In this document: positions 1 through 6,007 of the stretch, piece by piece
Layout: every line of letters starts with the position of its first letter
Numbering within the stretch: position 1 is the first letter of the stretch
Assembly (NCBI GenBank): GCA_902364645.1
Contig: CABJEP010000023.1
Location: 7,065 to 21,844, forward strand
Length of the DNA stretch: 14,780 bases
Source of the DNA: Coriobacteriaceae bacterium
GTDB taxonomy: Bacteria; Actinomycetota; Coriobacteriia; Coriobacteriales; Coriobacteriaceae
Direction of reading: 5' to 3'
Made by a program: the position numbers and the translations under genes
Notes under the pieces: model-generated
Database searches by the model: none
What the model was told of the DNA's origin: nothing
What the model saw: the letters and a program-made list of their open reading frames with translations, nothing else

Positions 1-40
1 GCCAGACGAAAAAGCCCAGCGTGACCTTAAGCGCCGCCAT
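1..40 (-). CDS. N-terminal end of an unidentified gene, cut by the window edge
   Basis: An ATG at 40-38 opens a minus-strand frame reading MAALKVTLGFFVW before the window ends. It begins 7 bases after the stop codon of the gene at 48-602, so it is probably the next gene of the mobilization operon. The residues are mostly hydrophobic, which would fit a membrane protein such as a coupling or transfer protein, but 13 residues are too few to name one. There is no strong ribosome binding site, so translation may be coupled to the gene before it. Confidence 0.4.
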   Translation of the reverse strand, partial: MAALKVTLGFFVW

Positions 41-47
41 GAGGAAC

Positions 48-602
48 CTACCAAGCCTCTTCATCGACGTCACCCCAATCTTCCTTGACCTTGCGGGCGC
101 CCTCGTCGGCGCCCTCCTCCTTCTCTTGCGCGAGCAGCCTCGCCAGCTCGTCGGGCACGCCCGGGACCTCTGCTCTCCCCAGAGCGCGCTGCAGGTCCCT
201 TATCTGCGATTTCAGCGGTTTTGAGGGAGGACCCACGTGCTCGCGGTAGCAGGCGCCGATCGCGGCCGCGTCGCACAGGAAGCCCCGCACCCGGGCGAAC
301 GCCTCGTCGCCGTCGAGCAGGACGCGGCGGGCTCGCCCCAGCTCGGCCTCCGAGGCCAGCATGAAGCGCCAGCCACGGGACCTGCGCGCGGCCGGTATCC
401 CGTCCGCGGGCGCGTCGGCGCGCCAGTCGTCGCGCACCTGGTGCCAGTTCGCCGTGAGCCAGAGCCCCTTCTCGGGCTCCTCCCGCATCTCGAGCTCGAA
501 CTCCGTGAGCATGTTCGCGCCGGAGAACGGCGACCCCTCCGTGAACGAGAGCGTGTCGAACAGCGTCGTCCTGCCGCCCTCGTACTCTATCCTCACCATC
601 AT
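48..602 (-). CDS. Conserved hypothetical protein coupled to the relaxase gene
   Basis: A 184-residue protein starting MMVRIEYEGG. The start at 602 is chosen because its ATGA overlaps the relaxase stop codon (TGA at 601-599), the usual sign of translational coupling; upstream in-frame starts would lie deep inside the relaxase gene and give an Arg/Ala-rich shadow-like leader. The N-terminal half (about residues 1-110) is a mixed sequence with TTLFDTLSFTEG and ANMLTEFELEM. The C-terminal third is charged and probably helical (SQIRDLQRAL, ELARLLAQEKEE), ending in a very acidic tail. I recognise no enzymatic motif. Position directly after the relaxase suggests an accessory role in DNA transfer, which is inference only. 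Confidence 0.75.
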   Translation of the reverse strand: MMVRIEYEGGRTTLFDTLSFTEGSPFSGANMLTEFELEMREEPEKGLWLTANWHQVRDDWRADAPADGIPAARRSRGWRFMLASEAELGRARRVLLDGDEAFARVRGFLCDAAAIGACYREHVGPPSKPLKSQIRDLQRALGRAEVPGVPDELARLLAQEKEEGADEGARKVKEDWGDVDEEAW

Positions 603-1870
603 CTCCGGCCCCTCTCCCTGCGCTGGTCCTGCTGGGCCCGCTGCCGCTCGGCGGCGAGGATGCGCTGTTGCTCGTCCGCTCGGTGGCACTGGCGCGAATT
701 GCCGCTGGCATCGTCGCGCCCTTCACCGTCCCCGTAGCGGGTCTTGAGCGGCATGAGCCCGTTCTCGGCCATGTAGGCGCGGGCGGCCTCGAGGCGACGG
801 TATCCCTCGCCGCCCGCCTGGCCGCGCCGCTCGAGCGTCGCCATCCTGAGCCCGAACTCCTCGATGGACTCGACGTCGAACTTCGCGCACGTCTCGAGCG
901 CCGAGGAGAGCCTGCTCAGCTCCGAGAGGTCGTTGAGCTCGAGGGCTCGCTCGGCGGCCTCGCGGATCCGCGCGGCGCTCGCGTCCGTGGGGCGGTAGGC
1001 GCCTTCGCGCTCGAAGCGCCGGCGCAGCATCTCCTTGCCGTAGACGAACCCCAGGCGCTCGCCGGTTACCTTCTTGGACGGTTCCTCCGCCAGGCTGAAC
1101 ACCCAGTCGTCCCGCCGCGCCTTGGCCGAGTTGTCGGCGACGTGCACGCCCAGGGCGTCGAGGATGCCGAAGAACTCCGCCTCGTCGCGCGCCGTGGTCT
1201 TGGCGAGCGCGACGCGGGCGCGGATGTCGCCGACCCACGAGTAGCCGCCCGAGCGCATGATCTCCTTCTCGGCCCGGCCCAGGTAGACGCTCCTGCGGCT
1301 CCTGGGCCCGCCCGCACCTGCCCGCCCGCGCGCCTTCGACGGAGATTCGGGCGCCCGGTCGTTGGAGAGCCCCGACAGCCCGCGCTCGCGCGCCATGTCC
1401 TGCAGGTCTCGGTTGAGGTCCTCGGGGTGCTGGGTCTGCATGCGGTAGCCGGTGCGGAGGTTGGCGTTGTTCACGACGATGTGCGCGTGCGGTATGCCGC
1501 GGGCGTTGTCGTCGTGGTAGACGATGGCGATCTCGTGGTCGTCGAAGTGCCTGAGCGCCCACGAGCACGCGAGCTCGCGCAGCGTCGCCAGGTCGATGTC
1601 GTCGCCGGGGTCCGGCGAGAGCACGAAGTGCTTGAACGTGCGCGCGGGCTTGCCCCTCCAGGGTGCGTCCGTGCCGAACGCGGCGCGCGTGGCGTCCATC
1701 TCGGCGTCCCAGGCGCAGGCCTCCTTGGCGTCTTCCCCCAGCGCGCCGGCGTCGCGCTCGTCGTAGCTCAGGTTGAACAGGTCGCGCGCCAGGGCGCGGC
1801 CTCCCTTCTCGAGGTAGCGGCGGATGCCGCCCGTCGAGCCGTGGCCGCTTATCGGCTTCAGGATCGGCAT
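599..1870 (-). CDS. MobP-type relaxase / mobilization nuclease
   Basis: A 423-residue relaxase that would nick the plasmid at oriT and stay bound to the transferred strand. The N-terminal ~150 residues carry the relaxase features: a candidate catalytic Tyr19 in GIRRYLEKGG and the metal-binding histidine cluster in YHDDNARGIPHAHIVVNN (His119, His128, His130). The C-terminal half is charged and helical and ends in an Arg/Gln-rich tail, with no helicase or primase domain. Start ATG 1870 lies 13 bases inside the end of the MobC-like gene, so the two are co-expressed. The gene ends in the ATGA overlap with the gene at 48-602. The family assignment (Relaxase/Mobilisation nuclease, PF03432-like) rests on the motifs and the MobC neighbour. 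Confidence 0.88.
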   Translation of the reverse strand: MPILKPISGHGSTGGIRRYLEKGGRALARDLFNLSYDERDAGALGEDAKEACAWDAEMDATRAAFGTDAPWRGKPARTFKHFVLSPDPGDDIDLATLRELACSWALRHFDDHEIAIVYHDDNARGIPHAHIVVNNANLRTGYRMQTQHPEDLNRDLQDMARERGLSGLSNDRAPESPSKARGRAGAGGPRSRRSVYLGRAEKEIMRSGGYSWVGDIRARVALAKTTARDEAEFFGILDALGVHVADNSAKARRDDWVFSLAEEPSKKVTGERLGFVYGKEMLRRRFEREGAYRPTDASAARIREAAERALELNDLSELSRLSSALETCAKFDVESIEEFGLRMATLERRGQAGGEGYRRLEAARAYMAENGLMPLKTRYGDGEGRDDASGNSRQCHRADEQQRILAAERQRAQQDQRRERGRR

Positions 1871-2304
1871 GGCGAGCCCTCCACGAGCGAGTCGGCGCCG
1901 ATGCGACCGAGCTCCGCCGCCATCTCTCGGGCCGCGGCGTTCACGTCGGCGAGCTCGCGCTCGATCGTCGGGATGCTATCCGCGACGAGGTCGCGGTCGA
2001 CGTGCCCGTGGCGGGCGTGGAAGTTGATGAGGTTCATCGCGTGCACGGCCTGGTTGTAGTGGTAGCCCCACTTCGTGAGCTCTCGCGACATCGCCCACAG
2101 GGCTCTGCGGTCCACGAGTATGCGGTGCTCGTCTCCCGCGTTGGCCTCCGTCGACAGCGGTATGCGAACGAGGTAGCGCAGGTACTCCGACTTGCTGAGG
2201 CCGGCACGCTCGCACCGCTCGCAGAGCGCGTCGTAGTCGCCTCCCTCCATGCGGAACGTGACGCGGCGCTCCTTGCCTTTGGCGGCGCCGGCTTCCTCTT
2301 CCAT
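1858..2304 (-). CDS. MobC-like relaxosome accessory protein
   Basis: A 148-residue protein of the plasmid mobilization MobC type. After a short charged N-terminus comes a ribbon-helix-helix-like segment (RRVTFRMEGG, then a helix and LSKSEYLRYLV), followed by the MobC-typical helical part with ALWAMSRELTKWGYHYNQAV and a stretch like LINFHARHG. Such proteins bind oriT and help the relaxase melt and nick it. ATG 2304 is preceded by AGGAAAGGA about 8 bases upstream, and the stop lies within the relaxase start region (13-base overlap). The hairpin-rich gap just upstream fits an oriT position. Confidence 0.85.
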   Translation of the reverse strand: MEEEAGAAKGKERRVTFRMEGGDYDALCERCERAGLSKSEYLRYLVRIPLSTEANAGDEHRILVDRRALWAMSRELTKWGYHYNQAVHAMNLINFHARHGHVDRDLVADSIPTIERELADVNAAAREMAAELGRIGADSLVEGSPCRS

Positions 2305-2514
2305 GGCGGATTCCTTTCCTCGGGCCCGCCGCGCGGCGGGCGCGTCTCTCTAGGGGTGCGGGGGATCCCCCGCAGGCGGCGGCCCGGCTCGGGCGCCGCC
2401 TCTGGGACCGGGCCTCGCGAAAGCGGGCTCCCGAACGGCCCGCGGCATGACGGGTCCGAGGCCGCCCGGTCCCCAAGTGCTATGGACGCCCGACGCGATG
2501 TCGGACGCCATAGG
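2305..2514. other. Hairpin-rich intergenic region, candidate oriT and mobC promoter
   Basis: This 210-base gap between parB and mobC has no credible gene but four inverted repeats: a perfect 18-bp palindrome at 2324-2341 (GCCCGCCGC half), a perfect 18-bp palindrome at 2357-2374 (TGCGGGGGA half), a bulged hairpin at 2375-2400 (GGCGGC/GCCGCC outer arms), and a 13-14-bp stem at 2480-2513 (CTATGG...CCATAG with a 7-base loop) just after the parB stop. Position directly upstream of mobC and the relaxase gene is typical of oriT (family knowledge); the nic site cannot be placed from sequence alone. The last hairpin could instead terminate parAB transcription, although no T run follows it. Confidence 0.45.
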
Positions 2515-3471
2515 CTACTTGCTGGATTTCGGGCCTGAGGCCCTTCTGCGGCGCTTTCGGGCATCGGTGCCCGCATCCGTGTAGGGCGCGGTCATGAGCG
2601 CCATCTCCCGCAGCAGCGAGAGGTCGGCCGGGCTCGGGCTCTCGGGCGGGCTCTCCAGGAAGTCGGCGACGAGCCTCGCGGCCTTCGCGATGCGGCCGTC
2701 GGGGCCTGCCTGCGTCTTGCCCTCGCTCCTCACGTAGTCGGAGAGCTCGCGCTTGGTGCGCCGCCAGGGCTCCATCGCGGCGTGCATCTCCGCCTGGCGC
2801 TCCTTCGGCATGCCCGCGAGCGTGCGCACCGCCTCGGCGCTGAGGTTGCCGCGGTCGGCCTCGGCGGCCCACTCGGGCGAGAGGTCCTCGGCGATGCGGC
2901 GGGCAAGCCTCTCCTCGCGCGCGATGGTCTTGCCGGAGACCTTGCGGCCCGTCTGCCGCTCGATGATGGCGGCCTTCACGTCGTCGACGCGCATGCCGGA
3001 AAGCGACGGGTCCTCGGAGCGCAGGCGCACGGCGTCGCCCCTGAGCGCCTCGGTCGCTGCGGCGCGCTCGGTCACGGTGAGCGCGCGGGTGAAGTAGTTC
3101 GCGGCGTGGAGCAGCGTCACCGCCCGCTCGTCGTCGATGCCCTCTATCACGCGGCAGGGCATCTTCTCGTAGGCGGGGTCGTCCTTGGCGAGCAGCGCGT
3201 AGGCGGCCTTGCGCCGGTGCCCGGAGACCATCTGCCACGAGCCGTCGCCGACCTTGCGCACGAGCGGCAGGTCGGTGAGGCCGTCCTCGCGTATGGACTC
3301 GGCGAGCTCGGCTATCCCCGTTGGGTCCATGGAGTAGGCGGCGTTCGCCGGGTGGTCGGCGATGTCGGCCACCGCTATCTCGGACACCGGGTAGCGCCCG
3401 CGGGTGCGCGACGCGCCGTCGAGAAGCCCCGTGATGGTGAAGCCCGCGGCCACCTGGCTAGGCGAGCTCAC
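2515..3471 (-). CDS. parB: ParB-type partition protein
   Basis: A 318-residue ParB/RepB/Spo0J-family protein. The N-terminal domain contains the family's arginine-rich box, GHRRKAAYALL (about residues 84-94), preceded by SIREDGLTDLPLVRKV. A helix-turn-helix-like region with VSGKTIAREERLARRI follows near residues 180-200, and a basic tail (ARKRRRRASG) ends the protein. It would bind a centromere site and work with ParA in segregation. The start is GTG at 3471, with GAGGTG a few bases upstream, and it overlaps the end of parA by 14 bases, so the pair is one operon. It could also act as a transcriptional regulator of the element. Confidence 0.88.
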   Translation of the reverse strand: MSSPSQVAAGFTITGLLDGASRTRGRYPVSEIAVADIADHPANAAYSMDPTGIAELAESIREDGLTDLPLVRKVGDGSWQMVSGHRRKAAYALLAKDDPAYEKMPCRVIEGIDDERAVTLLHAANYFTRALTVTERAAATEALRGDAVRLRSEDPSLSGMRVDDVKAAIIERQTGRKVSGKTIAREERLARRIAEDLSPEWAAEADRGNLSAEAVRTLAGMPKERQAEMHAAMEPWRRTKRELSDYVRSEGKTQAGPDGRIAKAARLVADFLESPPESPSPADLSLLREMALMTAPYTDAGTDARKRRRRASGPKSSK

Positions 3472-4222
3472 GGGACACCTCGTCGGCGAGAGCTTCGTAG
3501 TCGCGTGCGGGGCGGCTCCCCGGCTCGAAGGCCGCCACCGGCTTCCATTGCCAGCTGCCCTCGCAGACCTTGCTGCTCGCGTGGATGACCGTCTCGAACT
3601 GCTCGCCCGGGAAGAACCCGTCGAGCACGGCCGCGCCCGTGGCCTCGGCGTTGGTCATGCGGCCGGGCACGCAGGTGCGCAGTATCTTCCATCTGGGCGT
3701 GGGCATGCGCAGAGCGTCCGCGATGGAGCGCGTCGCCTCCACGGTGAGCGCCGTGCCGCGCATCACGGTGGAGTCGAGCTTCACGGGGATGACGACCATG
3801 CCGCCCTCCGTTGCGGCGAGGTAGGCGTTGAAGGCGAGCCTGCGCATCACGGGGCTGCAGTCGATGAGGCAGACGTCGTAGGAGCCCGAGGCGTCGTCGA
3901 GGGCGAACTTGAGGCGCTGCTCGCGCAGGAGCATCTCGTTCTGGTCGACGAGGTCGATGGTCGAGGCCACCACGTCGAGGCCCTCCCCGGCGGCGTAAGC
4001 GACCTCTTCCACGGGCGCGCCGCCGTAGAGCAGCTCGACCGAGGTGCGGCGCTCGGAGGCGGCGCGGTCGTAGAGGCCGAAGAAGTCGGTGGCAGACGCC
4101 TGCGGGTCGAGGTCGACGAGCAGGGTCCGAAGGCCCCTGGCGGCGAAGATGGCCGCCAGGTTGACGGCGGTCGTCGTCTTGCCGACGCCGCCCTTGTAGT
4201 TGGAAATGGCTATCGTGCGCAT
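3458..4222 (-). CDS. parA: ParA-type partition ATPase
   Basis: A 254-residue ParA/MinD-family ATPase. It shows the deviant Walker A motif KGGVGKTT (residues 10-17) right at the N-terminus, the VDLDPQA motif (about 36-42) and DVCLIDCSP (Walker B). There is no N-terminal helix-turn-helix, so it is the short ParA form. ATG 4222 is chosen because MRTIAISNYKGG is the normal family N-terminus and AGAGAGGA lies about 10 bases upstream; an open frame runs to 4324, but that extension has no family match and crosses the palindromic operator-like site. It forms an operon with parB. Short ParAs are often autoregulated or controlled by ParB, and the inverted repeats upstream are good candidates for that. 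Confidence 0.92.
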   Translation of the reverse strand: MRTIAISNYKGGVGKTTTAVNLAAIFAARGLRTLLVDLDPQASATDFFGLYDRAASERRTSVELLYGGAPVEEVAYAAGEGLDVVASTIDLVDQNEMLLREQRLKFALDDASGSYDVCLIDCSPVMRRLAFNAYLAATEGGMVVIPVKLDSTVMRGTALTVEATRSIADALRMPTPRWKILRTCVPGRMTNAEATGAAVLDGFFPGEQFETVIHASSKVCEGSWQWKPVAAFEPGSRPARDYEALADEVSRELA

Positions 4223-4295
4223 GGGTCGCGTCCTCTCTAGCGTGGGGCGCGCCTCGCCGCATCCGGTCCGGCGCGCCCCGAGTCTCGGAGCGTCG

Positions 4296-4319
4296 GGACA
4301 AAACCGTACGGATTTGTCC
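4296..4319. promoter_or_regulatory. 24-bp near-perfect palindrome upstream of parA (operator or parS candidate)
   Basis: The arms GGACAAA and TTTGTCC flank a CCGTACGG core; only one symmetric pair of positions breaks the dyad. It lies 74 bases upstream of the parA start. Its CGTACG core reappears in the larger inverted repeat at 4331-4372, suggesting one protein reads both sites. ParB or ParA is the obvious candidate (inference). Confidence 0.6.
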
Positions 4320-4330
4320 GACAAGCGGAG

Positions 4331-4372
4331 TGTACCACGAAAACGTACGTATATGTACGTTTTCGTGGTACA
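4331..4372. repeat. Long inverted repeat, 18-bp perfect arms
   Basis: The arm TGTACCACGAAAACGTAC (4331-4348) is followed by a 6-base GTATAT spacer and its exact reverse complement (4355-4372). The AT-rich content and perfect arms stand out from the GC-rich surroundings. It sits upstream of parA and downstream of the YraN-like gene, so it may be a centromere/operator site or part of a transcription stop for the upstream gene. There is no T run, which favours a protein-binding site. Confidence 0.65.
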
Positions 4373-4392
4373 GGGGCCGGTTTCGGGGGAAA

Positions 4393-4420
4393 GCCCGGCC
4401 CCGGGAGCCCGGGGCCGGGC
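4393..4420 (-). terminator. GC-rich hairpin, likely terminator of the YraN-like gene
   Basis: Thirteen-base perfect arms (GCCCGGCCCCGGG and its complement) with a 2-base loop begin 7 bases after the stop codon of the minus-strand gene at 4428-4799. On that strand the hairpin is followed by TTTCCCCC, a weak T tract, so termination is likely but not textbook rho-independent. Confidence 0.55.
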
Positions 4421-4427
4421 GCGCCGC

Positions 4428-4799
4428 CTAGGAGAGCGGCTCCATCTCGCCGAAGCAGTTGATGTGGTGGCGAAGGAGTGCGCGGTTCTCCTTGACGACC
4501 ATCATCGCCACCTCGTCGAAGCGGACCGGGGTGCCGGCGTAGTCGTCGCCGTTGCCGGCGAGCCACCTCGCCGCCAGCGCCTCGCGCAGCCCGCGCGCCC
4601 TGTGGGCCTCGGGGAAGCCGTCCGTCCCGATCCGGACCGTGGCGTCGACGAAGACCAGGGTCCCGTCCTCGTCCACCGCCACGAGGTCGATCCCGCCGAT
4701 GCCCTCGGGTCCCTGCCAGGCCTCGTCGACGATCTCGTAGCCCTTGCGCTCGAGGAAGGCCTTGACCGCGCCCATCGCCTTTTCCTTCATGTCGTTCAT
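4428..4799 (-). CDS. YraN/UPF0102-like protein with altered nuclease motif
   Basis: A 123-residue protein with the layout of the YraN (UPF0102) family, a predicted endonuclease fold related to Holliday-junction resolvases: an N-terminal helix ending FLERKGYEIVDEAW, then GIGGIDLVAVDEDG (about 34-47), LVFVDATVRIGTDG (48-61) and a helix with ARGLREALAARWLAG. In active members the core reads GEIDL and FVEVKxR. Here the second motif is FVDATVR: the Glu is Asp and the Lys is Thr, so nuclease activity is doubtful. ATG 4799 has AAGGAG 7 bases upstream. It precedes parA on the same strand but is separated by a hairpin and operator-like repeats, so it is probably its own unit. Confidence 0.75.
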   Translation of the reverse strand: MNDMKEKAMGAVKAFLERKGYEIVDEAWQGPEGIGGIDLVAVDEDGTLVFVDATVRIGTDGFPEAHRARGLREALAARWLAGNGDDYAGTPVRFDEVAMMVVKENRALLRHHINCFGEMEPLS

Positions 4800-5346
4800 G
4801 TCTTGCTCCTTAGACTCTGAGGCCCGCCCCTGTGGCGTGCCTTGCGCCGCGTGAGTCGCATGCAGCGCGGGCGTGCCTGCAAGGGAGGAAGCGAAGTCGG
4901 GCATGGAAATAGAAGTCTCCCGACGGCAGTTTTTCGCGTTGTTCGCGCGCGGAGCGCATGGGGCGAAGAACCCGAAAAAGTGTCGCGGCCCTTGCTGGCC
5001 GCCTGCCGGCGTGCGACCCTGCGCGTCCAAGGAGCGCCGGGGCGGGTATTCGGATCAAAGGGGCGCAGGCGTGCGGCATGGAATCCGGCGTGGGCGCCGA
5101 GACCCTCCGGGCATGGGATGCGGCCCATCGGCGGTTGCTGGGCTCCCGCGGGGATTGACGACGACGTCGTGGCGGGGACGGAGGCGGGTTCCCGAGTCGC
5201 GGCGCCGCGGCATGAGTCGGGACGGACGGCTTTCCCGTGCCGCTTGCGGCCGATATGCGCACGGGACCGCGGGCGGCGAGATGGTTCTCCGCATGGAACG
5301 GCTACGGTGCTGCGCGACACGTCCGTTGAGAGAAGGAGGCGAGCTG
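4800..5346. other. 547-base GC-rich gap without a convincing gene
   Basis: This lies between two divergent genes and must hold the promoters of both. A plus-strand frame is open from 4873 through to the gene at 5347, but its product is rich in Arg, Gly and Pro, has no domain, and looks like chance openness in high-GC DNA. A start at 4903 would give MEIEVSRRQFFALF, which contains a twin-arginine-like pattern but no hydrophobic stretch after it. Short palindromes occur (ACGACGTCGT, GCGGCGCCGC). I could not place a clear -10/-35 pair on either strand. Confidence 0.5.
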
Positions 5347-5622
5347 ATGTTGAGCCACGAAGAGAAGTTGGAGCGCATCGAGCTCATCGATGCCGTGTGC
5401 GATGCCGGGAGGCTGGCGAGGGGCCTGGACCAGCTGCTCGAGTCCCTGGCGCATGCCGACCAGCTGGACCCGCTCGACGTCGAGGGGATTCTGGCCCTGA
5501 AGTCGATAAGTGAGAGGTGCGCCGAGCGCATCGGCGACGCCGCGCGAATCTTGGAGGCTCAGAACGAGGTTCTCTACGCCGAGGAATGGGCAAACGCCAA
5601 ACCTCGCGAAAACGAGAGATGA
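5347..5622 (+). CDS. Small hypothetical helical protein
   Basis: A 91-residue protein, MLSHEEKLERIELIDAV at the start. The ATG at 5347 is preceded by AAGGAGG about 7 bases upstream, a strong ribosome binding site that fixes the start even though the frame is open far upstream. The sequence is acidic and almost wholly helical in appearance (RIELIDAVCDAGRLARGLDQ, ILALKSISERCAERIGDAAR), without membrane segments or a known DNA-binding motif. I do not recognise the family. Small plus-strand proteins of this kind are common in mobile elements; it may be a regulator or accessory factor, but nothing in the sequence shows which. Confidence 0.65.
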   Translation: MLSHEEKLERIELIDAVCDAGRLARGLDQLLESLAHADQLDPLDVEGILALKSISERCAERIGDAARILEAQNEVLYAEEWANAKPRENER

Positions 5623-5740
5623 GGACCCGAACGAAAGCGGCCATCCAAGCCCGATCAGGGCGTCCATCGCCGTCCGCGCTCATATAAAGCCTGGACATCG
5701 GCTGTCCTCGCATTCCCAGTGCCGCCGCGTGCCGTCGCGT

Positions 5741-5773
5741 TATAATGCTGCAAACGCATTTGTATTGCATTTC
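5741..5773 (+). promoter_or_regulatory. Promoter with -10 box and repeated GCATT operator-like boxes
   Basis: A perfect TATAAT at 5741-5746 lies about 45 bases upstream of the small RHH gene; the -35 region (around 5718-5723) is weak. Overlapping and following it are AATGC (5744-5748, inverted) and two direct GCATTT copies (5756-5761 and 5767-5772) spaced 11 bases, one helical turn. Ribbon-helix-helix proteins typically bind short boxes with such spacing, so the downstream protein may repress its own operon (inference). Confidence 0.55.
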
Positions 5774-5790
5774 GAGCGATGGGAGCGCAG

Positions 5791-6003
5791 ATGCCCGACA
5801 GCTACAAGGAGCTCATCAAGAGCAATCCCGACGAGACCGAGATCAGAAGCTTCCTGGTGGACGGCGACCAGGTCTCCGTGACCCTGCGCATCCCCGACAC
5901 CCTGCGCGACGCGGCGAAGGAGGAGGCGGCCCTGCGGGGCATGAGCTTCTCCGCCTTCGTGCGCACCTGCATGATCGAAGAGCTCGCGAAAAAGGGGGCA
6001 TAG
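5791..6003 (+). CDS. Small ribbon-helix-helix (CopG/Arc-type) protein
   Basis: A 70-residue protein. The C-terminal half, VSVTLRIPDTLRDAAKEEAALRGMSFSAFVRTCMIEEL, has the pattern of a ribbon-helix-helix DNA-binding domain: a beta strand with alternating residues, helix 1, a turn, then the SFSAFVR helix 2. ATG 5791 is chosen over ATG 5779 because GGGAGCG sits at ribosome-binding distance from 5791. It is the first gene of the helicase operon, 4 bases ahead of the helicase start, and a GCATT-box promoter lies upstream. The likely role is autorepressor or antitoxin-like regulator of the defence operon; no separate toxin gene is adjacent. Confidence 0.75.
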   Translation: MPDSYKELIKSNPDETEIRSFLVDGDQVSVTLRIPDTLRDAAKEEAALRGMSFSAFVRTCMIEELAKKGA

Positions 6004-6007
6004 AGGC

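Noticed and set aside
668..2059. Long plus-strand open frame of 463 codons
   Set aside because: It lies antisense to the relaxase and MobC-like genes, has the Arg/Ala/Val-rich composition of a high-GC shadow frame and no domain; the minus strand has clear motifs and operon overlaps.
4873..5346. N-terminal extension of the small gene at 5347, with a twin-arginine-like SRRQFF
   Set aside because: No hydrophobic segment follows the SRR pattern, the residues look like random high-GC translation, and a strong ribosome binding site sits directly before ATG 5347.
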